A stretch of DNA of 64,000 nt from Psychrobacillus sp. OK032 (GTDB lineage: Bacteria; Bacillota; Bacilli; Bacillales_A; Planococcaceae): positions 124,001 through 188,000 of the forward strand of contig NZ_FOGY01000009.1 of the NCBI RefSeq assembly GCF_900111345.1. Direction: 5' to 3'. The translations under genes and the position numbers were made by a program. The first letter of the stretch is position 1. Every line of letters begins with the position of its first letter. Shown piece after piece: positions 24,921-33,681 of this stretch. The notes beneath the pieces are model-generated. The model had not been told where the DNA came from and did no database searches. It saw only the letters and a list, made by a program, of their open reading frames with translations.

Positions 24921-25055
24921 ATGAAAAGATGCATTACTTTTATAGTGGCATTTCTTCTTGTTATTGTCCCTAATCCAAGTGTCTGCTCAAGGCAGGAAAA
25001 TGAGGATGAGGTAGGTCTGCAAAGTGCGCCACATCCTGCGGCAAAGCAGGCATGA
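24921..25055 (+). CDS. Short signal-peptide-like ORF, probably a gene remnant
   Basis: A 44-codon frame begins MKRCITFIVAFLLVIVPNPS, a good secretion signal, with a weak GAGGTG upstream. After about residue 34 it runs into a GC-rich block (about 24996-25092) of the kind found between genes here and stops. I read it as the start of a secreted protein cut off by a repeat, or a small secreted peptide. Nothing identifies a family. Confidence 0.3.
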   Translation: MKRCITFIVAFLLVIVPNPSVCSRQENEDEVGLQSAPHPAAKQA

Positions 25056-25131
25056 CCCGCATCGGACCCAGGAGGCAGCTCCTTGCGTTAGACGTTATTT
25101 TGTAGAAAAGCTATATACTTATTTATTCAAT

Positions 25132-25177
25132 AAAAAGCTCCTGACAGCAAATTAAATGCGGGTCAAGAGCTCTTTTA
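25132..25177 (-). terminator. Terminator of the minus-strand GMC operon
   Basis: Read on the minus strand, AGCTCTTGAC pairs with GTCAGGAGCT (one G-U pair) and is followed by TTTTATT. It lies just after the stop of the GMC oxidoreductase gene. Confidence 0.8.
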
Positions 25178-25195
25178 TAGAATAACTAGTTGTCA

Positions 25196-26920
25196 TTATG
25201 CTTTAACTAGTATTCCGCCTTCTTTTAGGTATTTTTGAATACCTTCTGCTGCACGGTAAGAAAGTGCACCAAGTGTACCAGTTGGATTGAAGCAGCTATT
25301 ATGTGGGAATGCAGAAGCACCTAACACAAATACGTTTTCAGCTTCCCACATTTGTAGGTAAGTGTTTAGAGCAGATGTTTCTGGATCAGCACCCATAATA
25401 ACACCGCCTGTGTTATGTGTGTTGCTATCTTTGTTTACGTTGAATGGAGCTTGTTCTTCATTTGTATCAATAATATCTGCACCAATTTCTTCTGCGATTT
25501 TACGCGTGATAGATGACATATATTTACCCATCGCACGGTCATTATCTGTATATTCATATGTCATACGTAATAATGGATATCCAAATTCGTCTTTAAATTC
25601 TGGGTCAAGATCTAGGTAATTCTCTTTATGTGGTAAAGAAGCACCTTGTGTTTTTACAGGGAAGTTTGAGTTAGCATATTTAATAGATTTTTCTTTGAAC
25701 TCAGCACCCCAGTTTGGTGTTCCAGCAGGTACACGGTTTACTGCAATCGGACGGTCACCATATTGAGTTGAACGAATTCCAGCACCGTGTATGAAATCTA
25801 CTTCAGCATGGTCAAAGTTATCCCCCATATATTCAGCGATCTCAATACCTAATGCACCAGCACCGCCGTATAAGTTAAACTCTCTGTCCTCGAAGAATAG
25901 TTGAGAACCTCCAGAAGTTACTTGGTAACAGTAGTTTTTACCGATTGTCCCTTTACCTGTTATTGGATCATAAGGAGTACCGATACCAGAGTTAAGAAGT
26001 AAACGGGCATTGTTGAATACATAACTTGCAACTACAACTACATCTGCAGGTTGTTCAAATTTTTCTCCAGTTAGCATATCAACATAAATAACTCCGTTTG
26101 CTTTACCCCCATCTTTAGTTAATTCTAAAACATTAGAATGTGTACGAAGTTCTAGCTTACCTGTTTGTTTTGCTACCGGAATTACTGTTACAGCAGGGTC
26201 ACCTTTAGCTCCATATTCACATCCAAAGTTTTCACAATATGCACAGTATTGACATGCTGCACGAGAAATGCCATCTGGATTTGTATATGCTTCCGAAAGG
26301 TTAGCAGCAGGAATAACGAAAGGTTTATATCCTAAACTTGTTGCTGCTTTTTCGAATTCTTTCATTAATGGTGTTTTCAGTAAAGGAGGCGTAGGATATG
26401 GATTAGTACGTTTCCCCCATAGTTCTACTGTTTCACCTGAAATACCAGCCATTTTTTCGAATGTATCGTAGTATGGTTCCATTTCATCATAAGTTAGACC
26501 CCAGTCGTTAAGACCTTCCATCCAAGCAGGGATTTTTTCAATTCCGTAACGCTCGATAGTTTTTGTACGAATTTCGAAGTCATAAGGTAAGAAACGATAC
26601 GTTTGTCCATTCCAGTGACTACCTGCACCACCAACTCCGTCTCCTACTATGAATGTACCGTAGTGACGCATCGGTAAAGCTTTACCTGATACTGTATTTC
26701 TATAAGTAATCGTTTCCTTAGAAAGATCCTGCATTAATTCTTGACGATGTTGGTAACGAAGTTCATCATGTCCCATTGTATAATCAGCTGTTGTCCGGTC
26801 TTTACCGCGTTCTAATCCAACAACACTTATTCCTGCTTTTGTTAGTTCAGCTGAGACGATTCCACCAGCCCAACCCATCCCTACTACTACAACAGGTACT
26901 TTAGGTAATTTTGTAACCAT
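25196..26920 (-). CDS. GMC-family oxidoreductase, gluconate 2-dehydrogenase alpha-like
   Basis: A 574-residue flavoprotein of the membrane-bound GMC (gluconate/sorbitol dehydrogenase) branch. The FAD-binding VVVVGMGWAGGIVSAELTKA opens the protein at about 10-29. A cysteine cluster ACQYCAYCENFGC at about 223-235 is typical of this branch. The C-terminal domain has NTHNTGGVIMG and FPHNSCFNPTGTLGALSYR with the catalytic His/Asn. It oxidises a sugar acid, polyol or similar alcohol and passes electrons to the membrane, but the substrate is not readable. There is no signal peptide, so it is probably exported or held with its Tat-tagged partner (24 bases upstream gene). A c-type cytochrome subunit is not encoded here. 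Confidence 0.85.
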   Translation of the reverse strand: MVTKLPKVPVVVVGMGWAGGIVSAELTKAGISVVGLERGKDRTTADYTMGHDELRYQHRQELMQDLSKETITYRNTVSGKALPMRHYGTFIVGDGVGGAGSHWNGQTYRFLPYDFEIRTKTIERYGIEKIPAWMEGLNDWGLTYDEMEPYYDTFEKMAGISGETVELWGKRTNPYPTPPLLKTPLMKEFEKAATSLGYKPFVIPAANLSEAYTNPDGISRAACQYCAYCENFGCEYGAKGDPAVTVIPVAKQTGKLELRTHSNVLELTKDGGKANGVIYVDMLTGEKFEQPADVVVVASYVFNNARLLLNSGIGTPYDPITGKGTIGKNYCYQVTSGGSQLFFEDREFNLYGGAGALGIEIAEYMGDNFDHAEVDFIHGAGIRSTQYGDRPIAVNRVPAGTPNWGAEFKEKSIKYANSNFPVKTQGASLPHKENYLDLDPEFKDEFGYPLLRMTYEYTDNDRAMGKYMSSITRKIAEEIGADIIDTNEEQAPFNVNKDSNTHNTGGVIMGADPETSALNTYLQMWEAENVFVLGASAFPHNSCFNPTGTLGALSYRAAEGIQKYLKEGGILVKA

Positions 26921-26943
26921 TTATATGTCAGTCCCTTCTATTA

Positions 26944-27717
26944 TTAATGTCCCATATGAGAATTTAAACTTTGTGGTTTAAGTTCGATAAATTTCTCATC
27001 TTGTATTTCAGCAACGTATTGCATTCGAGATCCTGGATACTTACGCATACTCCAGCCAAGCATTTCATTATTACCACCATACATCGGGTCTGCATATACA
27101 CCCTCAATAGTTAATGTTCGTAGTAAACTGAAAAATTGAGAAGAAGAAACTTTTCCGTATAATTCAACTTTACCTTCACTAAAAGCAAGTAGAACTTCAT
27201 CTTGTTGAGTAGCTTCTAACTCTTTAAAGTCAGCTTCAAATTGTTCGTTACTATACCTGTTTAAGCTATCTAATCCAGCTAAGAATAGATCTTTACGAAG
27301 AATTTTCGTTTGTGCACCTTGGTTTTCTTCTGCTTTATAAAAAGCACCTAAACGGTAATCTTTTACGTTAGAACCCCATGGACTAGCCAATTGGTGATCA
27401 ATATAAATAGCAGCGTTCAGTTCTTTGGCACCAGGACCATTTGCATCTTCAGGGAAAATACGTTCCACTGCTGCTTGTGTAACTTGATATTGGTTTGGTG
27501 TGAAGAACATTAGAGCGACATTTGGATTAGCAGTTGGCGTTGCTGCGTGATTCGGAGTTTCAGTAGTTGTTATTGTTGATTGATCATCTTTTATTAGAAG
27601 ACTTCCTAAAGCACCACCTAAAACAACTCCACCTACTGTCAAACCAGAATTTTTGATAAACGTACGTCTAGACGAACGTTTGTCTAGAACGGAATCTTTC
27701 TTTTCTTGTTCTGACAT
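26944..27717 (-). CDS. Gluconate 2-dehydrogenase subunit 3 family protein with Tat signal
   Basis: A 257-residue protein starting MSEQEKKD. A twin-arginine signal SSRRTFIKNSG (about residues 14-24) and a hydrophobic stretch GGVVLGGALGSLL follow. The rest matches the small gamma-type subunit of membrane GMC dehydrogenases (FTPNQYQVTQAAVERIFPED; YADPMYGGNNEMLGW). I choose ATG 27717 because GGGAGG lies 7 bases upstream; a start 15 bases earlier overlaps that site. Its Tat signal probably carries the GMC partner across the membrane by hitch-hiking. It lies between the GMC gene and the small membrane protein gene. Confidence 0.87.
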   Translation of the reverse strand: MSEQEKKDSVLDKRSSRRTFIKNSGLTVGGVVLGGALGSLLIKDDQSTITTTETPNHAATPTANPNVALMFFTPNQYQVTQAAVERIFPEDANGPGAKELNAAIYIDHQLASPWGSNVKDYRLGAFYKAEENQGAQTKILRKDLFLAGLDSLNRYSNEQFEADFKELEATQQDEVLLAFSEGKVELYGKVSSSQFFSLLRTLTIEGVYADPMYGGNNEMLGWSMRKYPGSRMQYVAEIQDEKFIELKPQSLNSHMGH

Positions 27718-27792
27718 AATAAAACCTCCCATAAATTTAAGAATTTTCTATTAAACTAGTTAAATAAAAAATGCGCAAAAATTTTTCTTCTT

Positions 27793-28050
27793 TTAATGCA
27801 CTATAGAGTTCCAATTATAAACAATCGTATGGAGAGCTGAAAAAACAAGTAATGAAGCTATAAAAATAGTATGTTTTCTTCCTGTCCAACAAAGAACAAT
27901 AATGGCTAAACCAATTCCAGAACCTAATAGAGCAAACCAAGGGAATGTACTATTATAAAAAAAGAGTAAAAGTGCAAAATCAGCTACGAAAAAAAGGGCA
28001 AGTAGCACTTGATTGAGCATCCTCAATTCTTCTAAATTGTATTGCGTCAT
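27793..28050 (-). CDS. Small three-helix membrane protein of the GMC operon
   Basis: An 85-residue protein with three hydrophobic segments (about residues 13-30, 35-55 and 60-78) and short polar ends. AAAGGAG lies before ATG 28050. I do not recognise the family. Its place as first gene of the operon suggests it anchors the oxidoreductase at the membrane or passes electrons, but no haem-binding histidine pair or cysteine motif is obvious, so it could simply be a membrane docking protein. Confidence 0.65.
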   Translation of the reverse strand: MTQYNLEELRMLNQVLLALFFVADFALLLFFYNSTFPWFALLGSGIGLAIIVLCWTGRKHTIFIASLLVFSALHTIVYNWNSIVH

Positions 28051-28739
28051 ACTTAAACTCCTTTCATATGCAATAATTAAAACTATTTTAATAATGTTTT
28101 TGTATGCAGAAACTTATATTTTGTATACAAAACGACATCCTTCATTTTACTACATTCTTTAGTTATTTGTACACATTAAAAATTAACATATAAGGATATA
28201 TAATCATTAACTATTTCATATCCATCAACTTGATTGTTATAAGAAATGTCTTATAAAATTAGTGAAAAAAGAATTAGTTATTCCATGGCGTTTTCCAGAG
28301 TATGAATCAGCGCTTTAAAGGGCAATTTCTTGAACAAAACCTTTAAAGGGAATTGGATATTTATGGTAAGGTTTAGAAGAAGTTGTGAAGGTTACTTGAA
28401 AAATTTTCTTAAAGGGGGACTATTGCTTTGTAACATAAAGAAGTGAACATTGAATATGAAAGTTGCATCGAATGAAGTAGGGATGAGGAAGACTAACGCA
28501 AATATATTTCAATATGCTTTAGATATAATATTCGTTTTACCGACAGAAGCAATATATGTGGGGATCATTTGGTGAATGATGTACAAGCCTATAAGGGTGT
28601 TGGAATGGTTAGTGTATGAAAACAAGATTCGGTTAATCATTCGACATTAGCTGAATACATCATTGATCAATTCGATGAATTGATCAATGGTGTAATGTAA
28701 ATAAATAGTATTAACAACAAAATAAAAATGAGTTATTTT
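28051..28739. pseudogene. Geneless stretch with decayed coding remnants
   Basis: No intact frame with a ribosome binding site is found. Towards the end, short coding-like pieces appear in one frame with stops between them: GDHLVNDVQAYKGVGMVSV, then NHSTLAEYIIDQFDELINGV (ending at about 28700). They are followed 40 bases later by a strong terminator on the same strand. I read this as the tail of a broken gene of unknown family. A 15-base direct repeat (CTTTAAAGGG plus AATT) lies at 28312 and 28341. Confidence 0.35.
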
Positions 28740-28777
28740 AGCACCATCCAATTGCTAATTGGATGGTGCTTTTTTAT
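28740..28777 (+). terminator. Strong orphan terminator
   Basis: Perfect stem AGCACCATCCAATT/AATTGGATGGTGCT with loop GCT is followed by TTTTTT. There is no intact gene upstream on this strand; it probably ended the decayed gene. Confidence 0.88.
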
Positions 28778-29000
28778 ATGTTAAGGAAATTATAAAATTT
28801 CGCATTGCGGATAACTTCGTTCTTGGAAATGCATTTGATCATTTTGGTGTCTTTACAGAATTTTTAAGGGTTATTTTGATGGTAAATAGCAATTCCATCA
28901 AGATAAGTAATTGAATATTATTTTCAGCGACGTAATAAGCAATTTCAGTTAACACATTGTATTATTACGGTGATTTATAATTTTCAACGTTATTTAAAGT

Positions 29001-29639
29001 TTAAAATCGTCCTTTTCTGCCAATAACCTCCAGAGTAAAATTCATGTCTTTAGATAAATGATTGGCCATTAGTTCGCCGGCAAGTTGTTCATTCTTATTT
29101 TTAATGGCTTTGTAAATTTCTTCATGCTCATCTATTAAATGTGGACGATTATATATATCAAGCCTTAGGCTAAACAAATAGAAAATGGTCTGAGCTTTTT
29201 CTAACTTTTCAATCATTATTGGATTTTGGCATTCATTTATAATTAATTCATGAAAGCGTTGGTTTGCATTGTATATGTTTTTTGACTGTCCTTCCATAAG
29301 CGAATTACGAGATTTCTTTATGGTATTCTCAAGTTCTATTATCGTTTCTTTTGTCATATTTCTCGCTGCTCTTTTTGCTGCAAAACTTTCTAGTACTATG
29401 CGTATCTCATATATGTATATCAAATCCTGTGCAGTGGGATTATAGATATGCTTATTTTTAATTAAGCCTTCTTGCTCCAGCCTTTTAATTGCTTCACGAA
29501 TTGGTGTACGACTAACACCAACCTCACCCGCAAGACGTTCTTCTACGAGCTTCATTCCGCCTTTATAAGTTCCATCCAGCATACGTTCCCGAATGTATTC
29601 ATAAGCCAATTTTTGTGCATTCATTTTATCTGAAATCAT
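29001..29639 (-). CDS. GntR-family regulator, FadR/FCD subgroup
   Basis: A 212-residue protein with an N-terminal winged helix (about 8-72, with GEVGVSRTPIREAIKRLEQEG) and an all-helical FCD ligand domain (about 80-205, containing RFHELIINECQNP). FCD regulators commonly repress genes for organic-acid or amino-acid use and bind a carboxylate through metal-liganding histidines. It faces no obvious immediate target: the GMC operon lies downstream on the same strand after a 950-base gap, and a MoxR/VWA pair is divergent. Control of the GMC operon is possible but only inferred. Confidence 0.85.
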   Translation of the reverse strand: MISDKMNAQKLAYEYIRERMLDGTYKGGMKLVEERLAGEVGVSRTPIREAIKRLEQEGLIKNKHIYNPTAQDLIYIYEIRIVLESFAAKRAARNMTKETIIELENTIKKSRNSLMEGQSKNIYNANQRFHELIINECQNPIMIEKLEKAQTIFYLFSLRLDIYNRPHLIDEHEEIYKAIKNKNEQLAGELMANHLSKDMNFTLEVIGRKGRF

Positions 29640-30008
29640 ATCATAACCCCTCGAAATTATTTTAATTCAATACTCACTTATTATACTTCATAAATTGTTT
29701 TTTTGAAGAATACTACATCCTCAGTTAAAAGATTATTTTATTAAGACTACTGAGGAGTTATATAATCTGATTCTACATGAAATACCGATGACTCTCTTTA
29801 ACTCACTGAATTTTTGAGAGGTATTTTTTGCTCTGTTATGGAAGGATAAGAACCATCTTTCGGTAAAATATTGTAATGGAAAGAGTAAAATGACTGAGTT
29901 TGAATCAAACTGTATTAAAAGGGTTCTATTTTCTGCTTGAAATGGAAAGAGACATTACAAGTTGATCATTTTTTCTATTTATCTTACAAAAGCAAGGAGT
30001 TATATAAC
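29640..30008. other. Divergent intergenic region, GntR / MoxR pair
   Basis: AT-rich spacer with no gene that I can support. A frame extending the AAA ATPase upstream to 29937 lacks a ribosome binding site. It probably carries promoters in both directions, but no clear operator palindrome was found. Confidence 0.5.
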
Positions 30009-31184
30009 ATGATATTTACTAATTGCAATAAATTAGAGGAAATCAGACAGGCGCTCAATTCAAAGTTTTTTGAACGAGAAAATGAGGTTGAAGGAATTCT
30101 AGTTGCATTACTCTCTAGGCAGCATATGCTCATGATCGGTCCAGCAGGAACTGCTAAATCGGCTTTGTCGAGTGAATTATCCAATATCATTGAGGGAACC
30201 ACATATTTTCAATGGTTGCTGACAAAGTTCAGTACACCGGAAGAAGTATTTGGTCCATTGTCGTTAAAAGATTTGGAACATGGCGTATATCAACGGATTA
30301 CTAAAACTAAAATGCCGGAAGCGAATATAGTTTTCTTGGATGAAATATTTAAAGCGAACTCTGCTATTTTGAATAGCTTGCTTACGCTTATTAACGAAAG
30401 ACTATTCTATAATAACGGATCCCCAGTTCAAGTTCCCTTGATGTCTGTAATAGGTGCTTCTAATGAATACCCTGAGGAAGATGAAGGGCTTGACGCACTA
30501 TTCGATCGTTTCCTTTTACGATATGAGATTAATCCTATTGTAGATGAAACGAATTTTGTCTCGATGTTGAAAGCTACTGGACAAACTATACAAATGCCCT
30601 TCTTGACAATGGAAGAATTGATGCAACTACAGTTTTTGACCGATAAAGTAGTTATTCCTGATGACGTATTTAAAGCCCTATCGAAGATTCGTCTGGGGTT
30701 AAGGGATGAAGGAATTCGCCCATCAGATAGGAGGTTCAAGCAGTCATTGAGCGTTCTGCAAGCGAAAGCTTTGATTAACCAAAGGCAAGTGGTCCAGGTG
30801 GAGGATATTGCGATTCTTGAAAATGTTCTTTGGGAAAAAGTGGACCAAAAAGATGCAGTATCTTATATAATTCGAAACCATGCCTATGACGTTATTACGC
30901 AAACTCTTTATACCTTACAAAATGAAGCAAATGAAGTGTTCTACTCCATACTTCAGGATCAATCACAAGAGGCTGGAATGGAAGCGACTCAAAAAATGAA
31001 GGCACTAGTGGAAGATTTAATTAAGCTTAAAAGTCACAATCAAAGTCGGAAGGCTGATATTGATGTCTTACTAGATAAAATAACCTCTATGCAGCATGAA
31101 ATGTTAGACAGGATTTTAGAACCCTCTTATTTGGATAACCTAAATGAAAAAAGATGGTCTACGAGTATCTTTTTTAAAATGTGA
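30009..31184 (+). CDS. MoxR-type AAA+ ATPase, RavA-like
   Basis: A 391-residue AAA+ protein. Walker A is GPAGTAKS at 44-51, Walker B VFLDE at 108-112, and the sensor/arginine-finger region DALFDRFLLRYEI follows. The layout (core first, then a long helical C-terminal part) fits the RavA branch of MoxR ATPases, which work with a VWA-domain partner as chaperone-like remodellers of membrane or respiratory proteins. The start is ATG 30009 because AAGGAG lies just upstream. The partner VWA gene follows 15 bases later. It is shorter than E. coli RavA (about 500 residues), so the LARA region may be absent or reduced. Confidence 0.82.
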   Translation: MIFTNCNKLEEIRQALNSKFFERENEVEGILVALLSRQHMLMIGPAGTAKSALSSELSNIIEGTTYFQWLLTKFSTPEEVFGPLSLKDLEHGVYQRITKTKMPEANIVFLDEIFKANSAILNSLLTLINERLFYNNGSPVQVPLMSVIGASNEYPEEDEGLDALFDRFLLRYEINPIVDETNFVSMLKATGQTIQMPFLTMEELMQLQFLTDKVVIPDDVFKALSKIRLGLRDEGIRPSDRRFKQSLSVLQAKALINQRQVVQVEDIAILENVLWEKVDQKDAVSYIIRNHAYDVITQTLYTLQNEANEVFYSILQDQSQEAGMEATQKMKALVEDLIKLKSHNQSRKADIDVLLDKITSMQHEMLDRILEPSYLDNLNEKRWSTSIFFKM

Positions 31185-31199
31185 GAAGGGGCGACCTCT

Positions 31200-32642
31200 G
31201 TGAAATCTCCTAAAAGTTACATCGATAATCTTTCTGTATTGAACACGGACTCATTCGATAAAAGACGTTTCAAAGAAATTTTTGAGATGTCATCCGGTCT
31301 TCAAAAGATTAGAGGTGAAGGTATATTACCGATGTTTGAACCATTACTGGCTGACATTTGGGCTTCACTATATAAGATGAAACCTGAAATTACGAAAAGA
31401 GATGTAGATAACGTTCTTATGGTCAATAAATCACTCATGGAAAGAATTATGAAAGATGAATACTTTGTAGCCTACCGGAACTTCACCCGATTGGATGATT
31501 TGTCGTCAGCTATTGCCACTGTAAAATTCGGAGAGTGGACAAACCAATGGCTGACTGACCAAAATGAGGAAGATGAAAAATTTCAGAAACAGATGCAGGA
31601 ACTTCATACGATGCAAAGGAAATTTCTAAAGCAAGAACGGCAAGAAAATATTGGAAGCGGGACTTTGGTGTCAGAGGAGAATTTTACAGAAGCAATGACC
31701 AAGTTTAATGAAAAATTGCAATGGATGCTTCAAAATAACAGTGAAATCTTTTCGCAAGCATTGGCTCACGCTATGCAAGAAACAAAACAATTGAAAGATA
31801 GTCTAAAGTCGTTGCTTGGCGGCTACAATGCAGGAAATGGTGAGGCAGAACTGAAAAAAATTCCTTTGCGTGACCAAATTTCATTAGCTGAAAAAATAGC
31901 ATCTAATAAAAAGATGAAAGAAATTGCGGATTGGGCTGGAAGATTTAAACAGATAGCTCGCAATAAGCAAAAGCCCAAGAAGAGTGATTCAATAGAAAGA
32001 AGTGGAGTCACGTTAGGAAACGATGTGGAGAGATTGCTGCCGATTGAACTGGGCTTATATATACACCCAATAACAAGGAACGACTTCCTTCGTCGCTTTG
32101 TAGAAGGGCAGACGATGCAATATGAGCAAAAGGGGAAAGAGGTATTGGGGAAAGGACCAATCATACTATGTCTAGATCAATCGGGAAGTATGCAAAGGCT
32201 AGACACCCAATCCAAAGGCTTTACGTTAGCTCTAATGTCAATTGCAAGAAAGCAAAGAAGGGATTTTTGTTTAATATTGTTCTCTTCATCCACGCAAATT
32301 TTAACATTTGAAAAAGGAAAAATTAAAAAATCAGATATGATCACTTTAGCACAAACTTTCTTAGGTGGAGGTACGAACTTTACACTTCCTCTTGATGGAG
32401 CATTGAGTGTAATAAATGAAAGCCGGTTTAAACAAGCGGATATTGTATTTGTTACAGACGGAGAAGATAGATTAACAGCTTCATTTCTCGAAGCATTTAA
32501 TAGGAAGAAAAAGGAGAAGAATTTTAGCGTGCTATCGCTTTTAATAGGTTGCAGCATAGATACGGTTGAACAGTTTGCCGATAAAGTTATTAAAGTGAAA
32601 GATTTTGATGAAGAGGGTAGTTTTACTGCGTTTGAAATATAA
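31200..32642 (+). CDS. VWA-domain protein, ViaA-like partner of the MoxR ATPase
   Basis: A 480-residue protein with a long helical N-terminal half rich in charged residues (about 1-275) and a C-terminal von Willebrand factor A domain. The MIDAS metal motif DQSGS is at 326-330, followed by the conserved threonine in GGGTNFTLPLDGAL and the aspartate in FVTDGEDR. This order matches ViaA, the RavA partner. It starts with GTG or a nearby codon at 31200, after AGAAGGGG. Stoichiometric co-expression with the ATPase is implied by the 15-base gap. Cellular target unknown here. Confidence 0.82.
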   Translation: MKSPKSYIDNLSVLNTDSFDKRRFKEIFEMSSGLQKIRGEGILPMFEPLLADIWASLYKMKPEITKRDVDNVLMVNKSLMERIMKDEYFVAYRNFTRLDDLSSAIATVKFGEWTNQWLTDQNEEDEKFQKQMQELHTMQRKFLKQERQENIGSGTLVSEENFTEAMTKFNEKLQWMLQNNSEIFSQALAHAMQETKQLKDSLKSLLGGYNAGNGEAELKKIPLRDQISLAEKIASNKKMKEIADWAGRFKQIARNKQKPKKSDSIERSGVTLGNDVERLLPIELGLYIHPITRNDFLRRFVEGQTMQYEQKGKEVLGKGPIILCLDQSGSMQRLDTQSKGFTLALMSIARKQRRDFCLILFSSSTQILTFEKGKIKKSDMITLAQTFLGGGTNFTLPLDGALSVINESRFKQADIVFVTDGEDRLTASFLEAFNRKKKEKNFSVLSLLIGCSIDTVEQFADKVIKVKDFDEEGSFTAFEI

Positions 32643-32673
32643 ATGAAAACTTTAGTAAGGCTCTTCTTTTTAT

Positions 32674-33639
32674 TTACTTTAAATAGAAAGAAGAGCCATC
32701 AATAATTTCAATGTCTTTCCTTGTTTTTACTTCCTCCATTAATTTAAACAGCGCATCATCTTTCCTCTTAGCCTCAATCATACAGTCAATTTGCGGAATA
32801 CTGCCCTTTATTACGTTTAGAAATCTAAAAAACATATCAATGTCGACATAATCTGAGTGATGGCGGAAAGCTTTATCACTCTTTGGACTTGATATATGCA
32901 TTTTTATGGAGTGGGGAGAATGCCTCCATGTCTGCACTACTCTATCCCAGTTGATTTCCCAATTTGCATTTTGGTGATAGGCAAGATGATGATGATAATC
33001 GAAAACTAGAGGTATATCTAGTTTTTCACATAGGTAAAGTGTATCTTCTAGCGTAAAGGAAGTATCATCATTTTCAAGCATGATCATATTTTGAATGACC
33101 TTTGGGATGTCCATCCAATTATCAACAAAACGTTCAAGTGACATTTCGGTGTCTTTATAATTTCCACCAACATGCATGACACAGCGATGAGTCGGGTCAA
33201 TACCCATTGCCTTTAACAATAAGTAATGTAGCTTTAAGGTATTTATCGAATTTTTCAAGATATGCTTCTCTTGCGAATTAATGAGAACAAAGTGATCCGG
33301 ATGAAAATCAATTCGGATGTTATGTTTTTTGGCAAAATTCCCAATTTCACGAAGAGGTTCTTTTAATGGCTTTATATAATTCCAATCAAGAAGCTCTTCA
33401 TGGTTTGCTAAAGGAATAAGGCGAGAAGTTAATCGATAAAAATGAATATCAGATGCTGCATTATGTTTTAACAGTCTTAGTGTGTTGTTTATATTGGAAA
33501 TTGCAATACGTTCTAATTTCCGAATTGCAGCTTCTCGATCATCAATTTTTGTGAATTGGGTAAACGTCATTGTTTGCGACGGGGATGCATTTTTAAGTTC
33601 CATACTCATTGCGACATACCCAAGACGTACAATCGTCAT
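32674..33639 (-). CDS. uvsE: UV DNA damage endonuclease, UvsE/UVDE family (copy 1)
   Basis: A 321-residue TIM-barrel endonuclease that nicks DNA 5' to UV photoproducts and some other lesions. Family signs: RLGYVAMSMEL at the start, IRFY-like strand DIHFYRLTSRLIPLANHEEL, RIDFHPDHFVLI, MHVGGNYKDTEM, LENDDTSFTLEDTL, VFDYHHH and MHISSPK...HSDYVD. These carry the metal-binding His/Glu/Asp residues. It lies 42 bases downstream of a second UvsE gene on the same strand, so the pair is probably one operon. HPDHF replaces the more common HPNQF seen in the other copy. Confidence 0.9.
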   Translation of the reverse strand: MTIVRLGYVAMSMELKNASPSQTMTFTQFTKIDDREAAIRKLERIAISNINNTLRLLKHNAASDIHFYRLTSRLIPLANHEELLDWNYIKPLKEPLREIGNFAKKHNIRIDFHPDHFVLINSQEKHILKNSINTLKLHYLLLKAMGIDPTHRCVMHVGGNYKDTEMSLERFVDNWMDIPKVIQNMIMLENDDTSFTLEDTLYLCEKLDIPLVFDYHHHLAYHQNANWEINWDRVVQTWRHSPHSIKMHISSPKSDKAFRHHSDYVDIDMFFRFLNVIKGSIPQIDCMIEAKRKDDALFKLMEEVKTRKDIEIIDGSSFYLK

Positions 33640-33681
33640 TTATTTCCACCTCATCCGTTTTAATTATTCTTTTCTGAACGG

